Shown: one piece after another, positions 10,040 through 19,945 of the stretch
How positions within the stretch are numbered: the stretch's first letter is position 1
Layout of the letters: every line of letters starts with the position of its first letter
Source of the DNA: Argyresthia goedartella
Taxonomy: Eukaryota > Arthropoda > Insecta > Lepidoptera > Argyresthiidae
Direction: 5' to 3'
DNA: 64,000 nt
Assembly: GCA_949825045.1 (NCBI GenBank)
Contig: OX463813.1
Location: 8,556,001 to 8,620,000, forward strand
Made by a program: the position numbers and the translations under genes
The notes under the pieces: model-generated
Told to the model about the DNA's origin: nothing
Database searches by the model: none
Seen by the model: only the letters and a program-made list of their open reading frames with translations

Positions 10040-10255
10040 AAAGATTACAGGAAAACCTACCCGGAAGTGCACCAGGTTTTCATACAAACTTATAAATGCA
10101 CCTGGTGGAGTATGGAAGTAGCCGCACCAATAACTTTGTGAACAACATTTTGCTATGAAAAATCCAAACTATTCACTCCGCGCCATCCCTACCATTGTAC
10201 AGTGGTACGGAACCCTTCGTGCGCGAGTCCGACTCGCCCTTTACCGTGTTTTTAA
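10040..10255 (-). repeat. interspersed repeat, right (inverted) copy
   Basis: The reverse complement of 10255-10040 follows the copy at 7836-8035 through GAGTCGGACTCG, GGTTCCGTACCA and the GCAAAATGTTGTT block. Together they flank about 2.0 kb in opposite orientations. Confidence 0.65.
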
Positions 10256-10305
10256 TTTACATTTTCTTATCCGGTTGTCATAGCTTTTACAGATTTTCAA
10301 ACTTT

Positions 10306-12694
10306 TTTTTTAACTCAAACTCAAAACTCAAAACTCAAAACGTTTATTCTGTAAATAGGCCACAAGGGCACTTTCACATGTCATTTCATTTCATTTTTTA
10401 CAGAACATTTGGTATTATTATTTGTATCTTATTATCAGAAAAAAAAAAGTACTTAATTATTGTTTCTGAGAGATGTAAAGAGTCTCAAATGTCATAATAA
10501 AATAATTAAAATATAAATAACAGAGATGTATAGTCTCTTTAGTCAATAATACAATGATAATAGGAGATGTAAATGGTCCCCACAGTCAAGAGTTGTATAA
10601 TTAAATTAATCTTTGGAGGTGTAAAAGGCCTCCAAGTGTCCAGTAAAAGAAACTCTGGCAGTGAGGATGCTCACAATTAATTAGAACAATTCAGTCCCAA
10701 GCATTTTTATCGTCTATGTACTCTTTAATACTGTAGTAAGCTTTAGAAATAAGCCTTTGCTTGATGTATTTCTTGAACTTATTAATTGATAGATCTGTCA
10801 AAGTGCTTGGGAGTTTATTGTAAAATCTTACACAATTACCCTTGAACGAGTTTTTTATTTTATGGAGCCGAGTAGTGGGCACTGCAAGTTTGTCCTTGTT
10901 TCTAGTATTAAAGTTATGTATATCACAGTTTCTTCGAAAGTTAACAATGTTCTTATGAACATACATAATATTCTCGTAAATATATTGACTATGGACTGTC
11001 AATATATTTACTTCTTTAAACTTATTTCTAAGAGAATCTCTATTATTCATTTTATAAATCGCACGAACAGCCCGCTTCTGCAGCACAAAAATAGTATTTA
11101 TGTCAGCAGCACTGCCCCAGAGCAGAATACTGTAGGACATAATACTATGAAAATAACTAAAATAAACTAATCTGGCTGTTTTTAAATCTGTCAAGTGACG
11201 GATTTTCCTGCATGCAAAAGCTGCAGAGCTCAGTCTGTTCGATAGCTTATCAATATGTGGACCCCATTGGAGTTTGGAATCCAACGTTATACCTAGAAAC
11301 ACTGTGCTGGTTACCAATTCCAATTCCTCATTTTTAATTGTTATACATGTCTGATTATTTTTAACGTTAGTAGTAAGAAACTTAACACATTTAGTCTTTT
11401 TCTCATTTAATAGCAAATTATTAACATTAAACCAATTTACCACTCTTGATATGGTATTGTTCACGTGATCATCATTAGCGTGTTGGTTTCGCTTTGTTTT
11501 AAAAATAAGTGAGGTGTCATCAGCAAACAGTACCATATCATGACAGTCCCTTCCTAGATAGGGTAAGTCGTTTATATAGATGAGGAATAGGAAGGGTCCC
11601 AATATTGAGCCCTGTGGCACGCCCAAAGAAACCAATGATCCTGGTGATCGTTCTCCGTTTACGTCTACCCTTTGTATTCTTCCGTTCAGATAAGATTTTA
11701 ACAAATTCAATGGCGTGTCTCTAACTCCATAATGATGTAATTTCCTGATCAATGTTTCATGACAAACGCAATCAAAAGCCTTAGATAAGTCACAAAAAAT
11801 GCCTAGGGCATCTTGTGACTCTTCCCAGGCATCAAAAATACTTTCAATGAACTGAATTCCGGCATCTGTTGTTGAACGACCGCGAGTGAATCCAAACTGT
11901 TTGTTATGCATTAGCTTATTTGATTCAAAATGATGTAATAGCTGTGATAAGATTAATTTCTCAAAAATTTTACTAAAAGTTGGTAGTATTGATATAGGTC
12001 TGAAATTGGTGGGGTCTTGAGTACTACCTGCTTTGAAGAGGGGAATTATCTTACTTTGTTTCATTAAATCAGGAAATTCACCGCAGTCTATACAATTGTT
12101 GAAAATGACCGCTAGGTCAGGTGCAATTAATTCGATCAGGGATTTAACGACGTGAACAGAGAGTCCCCAAAGATCATTCGTTTTCTTAACATTTATCAAT
12201 TTAAATGCCTTTACGACATCTGAACTTGTGACGAGCTTAAAATTCAAGTATGAAGCACACTCTGAGACATTATCTTTTAATATTGCAACAGCAGACAAAG
12301 GTGACGAATTTAAATACTTAGTCGTGGAAGCCGGTGCATTAGTAAAAAACGATTCAAATTCAGTTGCAACTTCTAAGCTAGAACTCGTAAGCTGTCCATT
12401 GATTTTTAGTTCGTAATCGTGACTCGCTTTTTTACTACGACCGGCCTCCTCATTAATTATTTTCCAAGTCGTTTTTATAACATCGGAACTATTCTTAATT
12501 TTACTGCTCAGAAAATTACGTTTAGCCTTATGACAGTCTAATTTAAATTGTTTGGAGAACTGTTTGACTTGTTGTTTAAATTCGTCACTCATGTTGAACC
12601 GTCGTTCCTCATACAATGCATACAATGCTTGCCTGCGTTTATGCAACTCTGCAGTAGCCCACGTACTAAAGTCGTTTGAACCACCAACCACACT
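10306..12694 (-). mobile_element. 5'-truncated Jockey/CR1-group non-LTR retrotransposon (family 1)
   Basis: Minus-strand element with a 3' tail made of a TTTTGAG-type microsatellite (10310-10340), an AATAAA signal just before it, and an ORF2 ending at 10691. The 5' end is lost near 12694, so ORF1 and the endonuclease are missing. Copies E and F belong to the same clade. Confidence 0.85.
10691..12691 (-). CDS. reverse transcriptase (ORF2 without endonuclease)
   Basis: An open frame of 666 codons. Landmarks: TNFRPISILPTFSKIFEK (RT motif 1); FGFTRGRSTTDAG; FCDLSKAFDCVCHETL (first catalytic Asp); GVPQGSILGPFLF; and FADDTS, the catalytic pair, at about 11510-11530. The C-terminal region ends with FYNKLPSTL and a YSIKEYIDD-type tail shared with E, F, H, I and B. 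Full ORF2 proteins of this group start with an endonuclease domain, absent here, so the copy is 5' truncated and presumably immobile although its RT frame is clean. The first codon merely marks where the open frame begins. Confidence 0.88.
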   Translation of the reverse strand: MVGGSNDFSTWATAELHKRRQALYALYEERRFNMSDEFKQQVKQFSKQFKLDCHKAKRNFLSSKIKNSSDVIKTTWKIINEEAGRSKKASHDYELKINGQLTSSSLEVATEFESFFTNAPASTTKYLNSSPLSAVAILKDNVSECASYLNFKLVTSSDVVKAFKLINVKKTNDLWGLSVHVVKSLIELIAPDLAVIFNNCIDCGEFPDLMKQSKIIPLFKAGSTQDPTNFRPISILPTFSKIFEKLILSQLLHHFESNKLMHNKQFGFTRGRSTTDAGIQFIESIFDAWEESQDALGIFCDLSKAFDCVCHETLIRKLHHYGVRDTPLNLLKSYLNGRIQRVDVNGERSPGSLVSLGVPQGSILGPFLFLIYINDLPYLGRDCHDMVLFADDTSLIFKTKRNQHANDDHVNNTISRVVNWFNVNNLLLNEKKTKCVKFLTTNVKNNQTCITIKNEELELVTSTVFLGITLDSKLQWGPHIDKLSNRLSSAAFACRKIRHLTDLKTARLVYFSYFHSIMSYSILLWGSAADINTIFVLQKRAVRAIYKMNNRDSLRNKFKEVNILTVHSQYIYENIMYVHKNIVNFRRNCDIHNFNTRNKDKLAVPTTRLHKIKNSFKGNCVRFYNKLPSTLTDLSINKFKKYIKQRLISKAYYSIKEYIDDKNAWD

Positions 12695-12771
12695 AGTTTA
12701 GTTGTGTCACTCTGGAATGGGTTTCACTATAAACCTGTTTTATTGGGCTCTGATTTTCAGGCGCTGTGCAT

Positions 12772-12836
12772 ACCTAATTTGTATTCTAACGGCCTTACTT
12801 ATAAAAAAAAGTTTTACACTGTTTAACTTATAGTGT
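12772..12836 (+). repeat. left arm of a MITE-like inverted repeat
   Basis: The arm contains ACGGCCTTACTTATAAAA and TTTACACTGTTTAACTTATA. Its imperfect reverse complement lies at 14640-14740, beyond the LTR element. The outer limits of the MITE are not defined. Confidence 0.6.
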
Positions 12837-13082
12837 TGTGCCGGCACATACGCCCGCCACAGATATGCGGAAATATCTATTTCCACGTAATGTTAAGATA
12901 AGTGGACGACAGTCACAGATAAGGTATATTTATAATCATCACGTAGTTTTGTAGTAAGTTGTATATAAGCTTAGTATATCCCATAATAAAATAGTTTAGT
13001 CTAGTCTAGTATATTGCGCGCATCTCAAGCCTTTTAATTTACTCCCGAAGATGTTACTCCCCTCATAATTGCCCCTGGCAAA
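12837..13082 (+). repeat. 5' LTR of the TRIM-like element
   Basis: It begins TGTGCCGGCACATACG and contains CCCATAATAAAATAG, a likely polyadenylation signal, then a TAGTC repeat. It is near-identical to 14378-14623, differing at a handful of bases. Confidence 0.88.
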
Positions 13083-13083
13083 G

Positions 13084-13101
13084 TGGTGACCCGACTTCTG
13101 A
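13084..13101 (+). promoter_or_regulatory. primer-binding site of the TRIM-like element
   Basis: TGGTGACCCGACTTCTGA lies one base after the 5' LTR. It begins with the TGG expected opposite tRNA CCA. The tRNA is not assigned. Confidence 0.65.
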
Positions 13102-14377
13102 ACATCAGCAACCTTCGGTAACAGCAGCATGGACCCAGCCGCGAAGAAAACTCCTTGTGCTGCCACCTTAGAAGTGCAAGCAAGAAGCACTTCGTCCAAG
13201 ATCGCCGAGCCCCGACTTCTGCATACCTATTTCAAACCACGCTGCAGAAATCCATAATCAAGACCCCACCCAAACCAAGACGAATCAAGCAAGCCATGAC
13301 GGACCAGAAGCCAAAAAAATTCAACTGAAGATTTCCCGCATCGAATTCAAGATACCGCAAGAATAATGAACCGATAATCAGCCGACTGCTGATTTATCAA
13401 AATGGAGCTCGCACCAGCAGAAACGAACGCGTCGGCAAATTCATTCACAGCAAGCAGTTTTTTTTCAAGTTCAAGACATAGGAAGCCGTTCCAGCCCCCA
13501 GAAGAGTATTGAAACATCATCGATATACCTAATCACTCAGGAAGAACATCGCACGAAGTATAATCAAATCACTGAAGAGAGAGAGAGAGAGAGAGATACA
13601 TATATATATAAACGATTGGTGTACAAGAAGTGCCCTATGTTGCCAAATCCCAAGGTTTTTAGGCACACAAATTTCATCAATCGACAATTTAATATTCACT
13701 CAAGAGTGAAGAGCACGCACGTACATATGACGTACGAGATCATTGACTGCCTACAGCCAAGGTTACAGATTTAAGCTGACGCTGATTCAGCACAATCATC
13801 CTTGTTTAGGTACGGTCGCAATTATAAACAAACAGTGATTACAACTTCAACGAAGTGCGGTGTAAATTGACTCATCGATTCCTGAAAAAAAAAATATATG
13901 GGCGGCTGCAGCATCAGACGATTCTCCTGCGGATCTTTTCCAGTTATAGGTTAAGTTAGTTTACTAACCGCGAAGCCCCATTATCCTAGTGTTTTTCTGT
14001 TTTCCAGTTTTAAGTTTATTTTATGTAGTGTGCGGCCAGACACAAGACTCGCCTGTAGATAAATATTATGTTATTCTTTAAACTTATGTAGAATTCACAT
14101 AGCCGTAGTTCCTTTATTTTCCTAATTCGTGTAAGAGTTACCTTTATATTAAGTTGAAATATGCTCTATTACTGTCTAGTTTTGTTCAACAATAACTTTC
14201 CTTAGATATAAAAATAGATTAAGTTAAAGTATGCACAATTAAGATCTGGTTTTATGTTTATTAAAATACTACTAGTTATTATTGCAGTTGATATAAGTTT
14301 GTTATGTTATCTAACTTAGATTTTTTCCATTGTTATAAGTACATTCATTTATTTTTTTCCCTAAAGGGGGGAGTATC

Positions 14378-14623
14378 TGTGCCGGCACATACGCCCGCCA
14401 CAGATATGCGGAAATATCTATTTCCACGTAATGTTAAGATAAGTGGACGACAGTCACGGATAAGGTATATTTATATTCATCACGTAGTTTTGTAGTAAGT
14501 TGTATATAAGCTTAGTATATCCCATAATAAAATAGTCTAGTCTAGTCTAGTATATTGCGCGCATCTCAAGCCTTTTAATTTACTCCCGAAGATGTTACTC
14601 CCCTCATAATTGCCTCCGGCAAA
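14378..14623 (+). repeat. 3' LTR of the TRIM-like element
   Basis: Same 246-bp length as the 5' LTR and preceded by the purine tract at 14364-14373. Followed by the AGTGT target duplication. Confidence 0.88.
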
Positions 14624-14740
14624 AGTGTTTTTTCCTTTTCATACGTGGAGTAAATGTCAAATACAAAGCAAGACAAAACACTGTATAAGTTACACTGTGA
14701 ATAACTTCTATTAGTAAGGCCGTAAGAGGCTTATTAGTAC
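14624..14740 (+). repeat. right arm of the MITE-like inverted repeat
   Basis: ACACTGTATAAGTTACACTG and ATTAGTAAGGCCGTAAG mirror the left arm at 12772-12836. With the LTR element removed the arms would lie about 20 bases apart, so the LTR element landed in the hairpin loop. Confidence 0.55.
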
Positions 14741-15264
14741 AAAACGTATGGCCGAAAATGCAGTTTTTTTATTTACAAAGTTATTTCTTTTGCCTGACGA
14801 AATTACTGAATTCAGCGACACTAAATTGTGCGCGACTAGAAATACTGCTTTTCTCTGACAAAATTCGAGTGACATAAATACAAATGGATCGATGGATTTT
14901 GATGTTATCTGTTCTACCTAACTTCACTTCGCTCACCCCCTCTTGTCCTTCACCTACCCTGAGCCTCCACGTCGCCCAGGCAGTCTTTATTTATCCAATA
15001 GCTGAACCATGCCGAATTTTTTCGCGTGATTCAGTAATTTTGTCTCGCAGTTCAGCAAGTTTTCGCTCATTTCAGGTAATTCCACTGTTTCACGGATAAA
15101 AATTAATATTCTTAAATTGCATAAAATGAAGAACATACATATTACATAAAAATGAAATTTGGTAAATTAAATAGCAATTAATTGTACAATTTAAATTCAC
15201 ATTTAGATATTTAATTTATTCTGCGGATTTACATATACATATACAATTTATAACTTATTCTGCG
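14741..15264. other. spacer, no gene seen
   Basis: AT-rich sequence. A 71-codon frame at 14884-15099 has no recognisable motif. Two short ATTCTGCGGA repeats lie near 15218 and 15259. Confidence 0.5.
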
Positions 15265-15358
15265 GAGAAGGCCTCCTCCAATGACTCAATTTTCTCTATC
15301 ACGGGCTACCTCTAGCCATTCATTGTTTGTAGGCGCTATTATCTCGTCTGCCCAACGC
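15265..15358 (-). pseudogene. C-terminal scrap of an RTE-clade ORF
   Basis: Minus-strand translation gives RWADEIIAPTNNEWLEVARD, the C-terminal signature of RTE/BovB-type polyproteins, followed by an in-frame TGA. About 30 codons only. Confidence 0.7.
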
Positions 15359-15439
15359 TCCGGTGGAGAAAAGAAAGAGAGGGATTTATTTTATTTCCTG
15401 GGCCGTTCCAAACTGTAAATATTTTCTAGAAGAAGGAAG

Positions 15440-15530
15440 AAATCTCTATATAGAGATAAGCATGCTTTTTATACCAACTGTGTTTGTAATTTGTCCAATA
15501 ATGTTTATGTGCAATAAATTATAAAGTAAG
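15440..15530 (+). repeat. 3' UTR tail of a non-LTR element
   Basis: AGAGATAAGCATGC, then a TTTGTAATTTGTCC stretch and GTGCAATAAATTATAAAG. The same layout (AGAGATAAGCTCGC then TGTGCAATAAAG) ends element G near 63740-63830, so this is probably a severely 5'-truncated relative. Confidence 0.5.
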
Positions 15531-15567
15531 TATTTTCGTTTTAAGTTTTAGTCGTAAGTTAAAGTCC

Positions 15568-16848
15568 TTGGTTGGGACAAAACCACACCTTAAGGAGCTT
15601 TCCGCTCATGTGGCTTTAACAATTCTACGGAGTTGTCTGTCCCTGCCAAGGCTAACATACACTTTGCGAACCGCTCCGGTTTGGCTGTGTAGGGGGGTGG
15701 CAGATTCTTATGATGACGAATTGATGAGTCTGTTGGAGATGATTTTGAATGTGAAAATGTCTCCCTCCCAATGGGATCAAGCAGCCCTTCCAATACGGTT
15801 TGGTGGTCTCGGCGTTCGTCGCCTACAGGACACGGAGCTCCCAGCTTTCTTGGCCTCTTCGCATGGGGTGCTTGAACTAGTCACTCGCATTTTAAAGGTT
15901 AACTGTGAAGGTTTTAGCATTCCTTTTGCGGACGAAGCTCTTCAGCGGTGGCGGGCCTGTTGTCCGGGAGGAGATGTTCCGGAGAAGCCCGACGTGCAGC
16001 GCCCCTGGAATGAGGAGTTGTGCAAGATGTCCCTTGACGGGCTGTTAGCGCAGAGCTCGGGAGCGGAACTTGCTCGTCTGCGAGCAGTCTCCCAGCCGGA
16101 GTCAGGTGCTTGGCTGCATGCGTTGCCGTCTCCGCATTTAGGAACCCTTCTGGACGTCAACTCTCTGCGTGTAGCCATGGCGCTTCGTCTGGGTTGCGAT
16201 ATCTGCGAACCGCACCACTGTGTTTGCGGCGCGTCGGTAGATTCGCGGGGGCGTCATGGGCTACACTGTGCCAGAAGTGCAGGGAGACTCTCTCGCCACC
16301 ACTCGATCAACGACATTGTCCGGAGGGCTCTTGTCTCTGCTGACATTCCATCAGTTCTTGAACCACCGGGCTTGAGTCGCAGCGACGGGAAGCGTCCGGA
16401 CGGTCTCACCTTGATACCGTGGGAGAGAGGTCGTTGCCTGTTGTGGGATGCTACTTGTGTGTGCACGTTCGCGGCATCCCACATTGGCTCCACCATGGCG
16501 ACACCTGGGGCTGCAGCGGAGTCGGCGGCGCGGCAGAAATGCCTAAAATACGCACAGCTGATGGGGAGCTACCTGTTTGTTCCCTTGGCCGTCGAGACCA
16601 CGGGTATTTGGGGTGCTCAGGGCAAGACATTTGTCAAGGACATTGCGCGACGCCTGAGGGACCGAGGTTTTGACAATCGTTCCGGAGCGTTCCTGATCCA
16701 AAGGATCTCACTCGCCGTGCAGCGCGGTAATGCTGCCAGCGCCGTGCAGCGCGGTAATGCTGCTGACCTTTGGGTCGGGCATGTCCTGGGGCGGTTTATT
16801 TGTTTAGTATTGTGTTTTTTATTGTATTCAGTTATTAGGCGTGTCTAG
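15568..16848 (+). CDS. C-terminal half of an RLE-type retroelement polyprotein
   Basis: An open 426-codon frame, 5' truncated. Residues 1-100 look like the end of a reverse transcriptase (LRSCLSLPRLTYTLRTAP). A CxC...H..HC knuckle follows (Cys218, Cys220, His230, Cys234), then KRPDG with WDAT 15 residues on (Pro277-Asp278 and Asp294). Zinc knuckle plus PD-x(n)-D matches the restriction-like endonuclease (RLE) layout at the C-terminus of some non-LTR elements, so a DNA-nicking role is likely but inferred. The conserved tail VPLAVETTGIWG and QRISLAVQRGNAAS is shared with the scrap at 7409-7720. A 27-bp tandem duplication near 16720-16770 doubles AVQRGNAA. The true family start is missing. Confidence 0.8.
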   Translation: MVGTKPHLKELSAHVALTILRSCLSLPRLTYTLRTAPVWLCRGVADSYDDELMSLLEMILNVKMSPSQWDQAALPIRFGGLGVRRLQDTELPAFLASSHGVLELVTRILKVNCEGFSIPFADEALQRWRACCPGGDVPEKPDVQRPWNEELCKMSLDGLLAQSSGAELARLRAVSQPESGAWLHALPSPHLGTLLDVNSLRVAMALRLGCDICEPHHCVCGASVDSRGRHGLHCARSAGRLSRHHSINDIVRRALVSADIPSVLEPPGLSRSDGKRPDGLTLIPWERGRCLLWDATCVCTFAASHIGSTMATPGAAAESAARQKCLKYAQLMGSYLFVPLAVETTGIWGAQGKTFVKDIARRLRDRGFDNRSGAFLIQRISLAVQRGNAASAVQRGNAADLWVGHVLGRFICLVLCFLLYSVIRRV

Positions 16849-17030
16849 TTTTAAATTATTAGTTACTTTTGTAGTTAGTTATTATTATTATTTTGATTTG
16901 TATTTTATAAAAACTTGTATTATTATTATTTAAATCAGATTTTGTATGACGTGTAATTTAACTTAGGTTTTATTTCAGTGTTTTGTTAGTTCACAGTTTT
17001 ACTTATTACAAATGAGTATTTTCGTCCATC
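16849..17030 (+). other. 3' UTR of the RLE-type element
   Basis: AT-rich tail with TTATTATTATT runs and several TTAGTT repeats, like the tail after the 7409-7720 copy. The exact end is not resolved. Confidence 0.45.
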
Positions 17031-17695
17031 TGTTGTCTTGTCTTCTTGCAAGGTGTCTGGCCCATCTCCATTTTAAAGTTTGGGCGTGTTTTAAGGCTTC
17101 TAGGATATTTGCTCTCTTCCTTATTTCAGTGTTTTTTTCTTGTCACGCAGTTGTATTTTTAGCACGCTTCTCTCCATAGATTTTGGACAGACCTGTATTT
17201 TGTTTCTTATTTCTCTATTAATATCCATGATTTACATGCGTATGTGAGACAAGGTAACAGGCAAGAGTCCATTATCATAATATATTTTTCAGTTGCATAA
17301 GTAGATTTTTTTTCAGAATTTCCTTAAACTCCGGAGTGAGTGTAATTCGTCTTTTTGGATATAATTTGTTTTAGTAAATTTATTCTTCTACGTACTCGTT
17401 TGAAGGAGTGTACCTTCGATTACTGTCAGTGTTTTAGTAATATTGAAATTGGCTTAGTTTTTCTCAGGTTCTAATCATTTATAATATATGTTTGGGGACA
17501 CCCTGACACCTGATTGGTCTAGCTTGACTCTACTGGTGCTACTGTTGTAAATATATTCTAGGATCGAGATGTATTCTTCTGGAATATGTTGATATTTGAG
17601 TGCATTCCATACGCTGGAGTGTGATATGGTATCGAATGCCTTTGTGTAGTCCACAAATCCAAGGTAGAGTGGTTGGTCAGATTCAATGTATTTTT
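17031..17695 (-). pseudogene. decayed RTE-clade reverse transcriptase
   Basis: Minus-strand translation near 17690-17490 gives PLYLGFVDYTKAFDTISHSS followed by VWNALKYQHIPEEYISILEY, the RTE/BovB RT core with its first catalytic Asp. Further left, KSMERSVLKIQLRDKKK near 17190-17100 matches the post-RT region. Stops and frame breaks are frequent. With 15265-15358 it may be the remains of one RTE insertion split by the RLE-type element, but orientation alone does not prove that. Confidence 0.75.
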
Positions 17696-17756
17696 TTAAT
17701 TTCTCGTTTTATTATTCCATAATTACAAATACACCTACATTTAACTCTATTAACTT

Positions 17757-17812
17757 AAGAGCTCCGTGGTCTAAAGGGTTTCACGCTTGCTTGATGCAGG
17801 TTCGATTCCTGA
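17757..17812 (+). repeat. tRNA-derived SINE head (pol III A and B boxes)
   Basis: GTGGTCTAAAGGG resembles an A box and GGTTCGATTCC is a perfect B box, 34-40 bases apart as in a tRNA gene. There is no complete cloverleaf, so this is a SINE promoter remnant, not a tRNA. Confidence 0.6.
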
Positions 17813-18300
17813 ATTTATTATAGGTACATTTCGTCATGTTACGAAGGGTTGGTCTGAATAACCCCCAGTAACGGAAGCTTAATAAAGGAAACTTTGAGAG
17901 TAGGTCCTAAAGAAAATTAAAGAGAAATTGAGAGCGGGTCCGAATTTATTTGACACAAGTTTTCCTGTTATGTACAAAATTTAACCTACTTACCTAACTA
18001 TAATATAAATGTCACCGTAAGATTGTCAAAACCGTTAGTTGATAAACTGTACTAATGAGATAATGAATTTATCATAGGTACATTTCGTCACGTTACGTAG
18101 GGTTGGTCTGAATAGCCCCCAGTTACGGAAACTTAATAAAGGTAATTTTGAGAGGAGGTCCTAAAGAAAATTAAAGAGAAATTGAGAGCGAGTCCGAATT
18201 TATTTGACACAAGTTTTCCTGTTATGTACAAAATTTAACCTACTTACCTAACTATAATATAAATATCACCGTAAGATTGTCAAAACCGTTAGTTGATAAA
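17811..18300 (+). repeat. 254-bp tandem duplication
   Basis: The unit starting GAATTTATTATAGGTACATT at 17811 recurs at 18065 and is highly similar throughout. Each copy ends with the MITE terminal sequence CACCGTAAGATTGTCAAAAC. The first copy follows the SINE head directly. Confidence 0.88.
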
Positions 18301-18637
18301 CTAATGTTTTTTTTCTTTGCTAGTTGGTTAACTATCGACAGATAGTATTGAAACTATTGCGTACTGCTTAGTAAATGACACGTCAGTTGATAAACTAACG
18401 GTTAAACCCATTAAATAGTAAACTGGTTTAAACTTGAATTGCAAACGAAATACCATGGCAAACACTGCGGTAGCTTAGGTGAAGACTAGAAGGGGCGAGC
18501 GCAGCGAAGCCCCCGAATAGTCTTCGTCTAAGGTTGACATGTAAGAACAAAAGAAACGTAAATTCTAAATTGTCGGTCTGATTTACTATCTGTCGATAGT
18601 TGATCAACTAACGGTTTTGACTATCTTACGGTGACAA
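18265..18637. mobile_element. MITE with about 37-bp terminal inverted repeats
   Basis: The left end starts TCACCGTAAGATTGTCAAAA and the right end is its near-perfect complement ending TTTTGACTATCTTACGGTGA. A second inverted pair lies inside (AACTATCGACAGATAGTA near 18328 and its complement near 18586). About 370 bp with no coding capacity. The centre has a GC-rich small palindrome (GGGGCGAGCG...GCCCCC). Target duplication not clear. Confidence 0.75.
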
Positions 18638-19569
18638 ATACACAAAAACTGACTGACCCCCATGGGCGTCGTGGTGCAGTCAAATTGATGGGAAGGCGGG
18701 CAGGACAAGGTAGACGTCGTCGGCGGTCGACCAGCCTTGTGGGATCTGGAGACGCTGGACGCTGGGCAGCGGTTATCGGTGTCTAGGCCATGTAGCGATG
18801 GTCAGGGGTGTAAGGACGCACCGTATAGTTTATTTTGGATAGAGAGAGCACTTCTTCTAGAGAGATTCTTCAAGACACTTCTTCCTTCAGCGTTACCCGG
18901 GCAAGTTGAGCCCGGGTATCTGGCTTCTTAGTTCCTCCCACTTCAAAGATTTTCAGATAAAAAGCCACTAACTCGAAACTTCAAATTGAATTTTTACGTT
19001 ACTACACCCAAGATGCCAGTGAGAGCCATAAATAAAGACTATATTAAAAAACATAGATCAAATAGCGAGTAGTCAAAAACTAATGCTGTCAAAGATGTAA
19101 ACAATAACAATTTTCATATTTATTCCTACGAAGAAAGCTGGAAATCAAGTCCATAGCTTGAGTCGATCTCAAGGGTGGACTATTTATCAGACGACAATAC
19201 TGGAGTGCAAGGCTCAGGTCCTATAAAACGAGAAGAGGATGTCACACTAATTTTCAAACCATGACTGTATTTGGTAAGTCATTTTAGTGAAGCGAAAACC
19301 CTACATTTATCGGACATTCAGTGTTTCGGATGGCACGTTAAGTTGTAGGTGACGGCTACTATCGCCTATCGCTACGTGGTACTGGTCGTAAAACCCCTCC
19401 ATCAACCCGCACTGAGCCAGCGTGGTGGAGAATGGCTTGATCTTACTCGTATCTGGCTATGCCCCTCGGTGGGCACATTAAAGGCTACTTTATAACTTAA
19501 AAAATACCTGCCTTAGGGTTGTCACCGGCTGGCTGAAATATGGAATTAAGAGATAAAAACGCTTTATTC
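18638..19569. other. spacer with degraded repeats
   Basis: No gene recognised. A GC-rich stretch at 18660-18790 and a CCCGGG hairpin near 18896-18918 are visible. Near 19394-19430 ACTGAGCCAGCGTGGTGG resembles the 3' part of RTE-type elements, too short to call. Confidence 0.4.
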
Positions 19570-19945
19570 ATAAACAGGTGAATTTTGTTGCAAAGATGAA
19601 AAGAGGAGGGTTATGTGTTGACCTGTACGTGTATGTAATGTCTGTTCCTGTGTCCCTTGGTAACTATTCACCGGATTCCGATAGTTTAAGTTTCAGTTTA
19701 TTTATTCATGAACAATATAAAATTGTATTTGACATTGCTTACAGACTAAAACATAAAATAATTAATTAACAAATCATGCAATTAAAACAATACAATATAC
19801 ATTTCACTATAAAAAATAACAATGTCAACAAACACATTTATCAAATTAATTACTTATATAATGTCAAAATTGTAAAATTGTAAAATAATACCTAATATAA
19901 GAATACATTTGTCAACAATAAAAACAATAAATAATATCAATTCAG

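Larger units (their letters stand above)
12837..14623 (+). mobile_element. short non-autonomous LTR retrotransposon (TRIM-like)
   Basis: Two 246-bp LTRs (12837-13082 and 14378-14623) flank 1,295 bp. A 5-base target duplication AGTGT sits at 12832-12836 and 14624-14628. A PBS follows the left LTR and a purine run (AAAGGGGGGAG) precedes the right one, so it reads on the plus strand. Inside I see no gag or pol; the longest sensible frame is about 42 codons from ATG 13130. It must borrow proteins from an autonomous element. GA and TA microsatellites lie at 13577-13610. The LTRs end GGCAAA, not the usual CA, if the target duplication is read correctly. Confidence 0.85.

Noticed and set aside
17757..17812. 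A tRNA gene
   Set aside because: A and B boxes are present but the arms do not pair into a full cloverleaf; fits a SINE head.
18737..18931. 64-codon ORF in GC-rich spacer
   Set aside because: No motif, no flanking gene structure; composition alone explains it.
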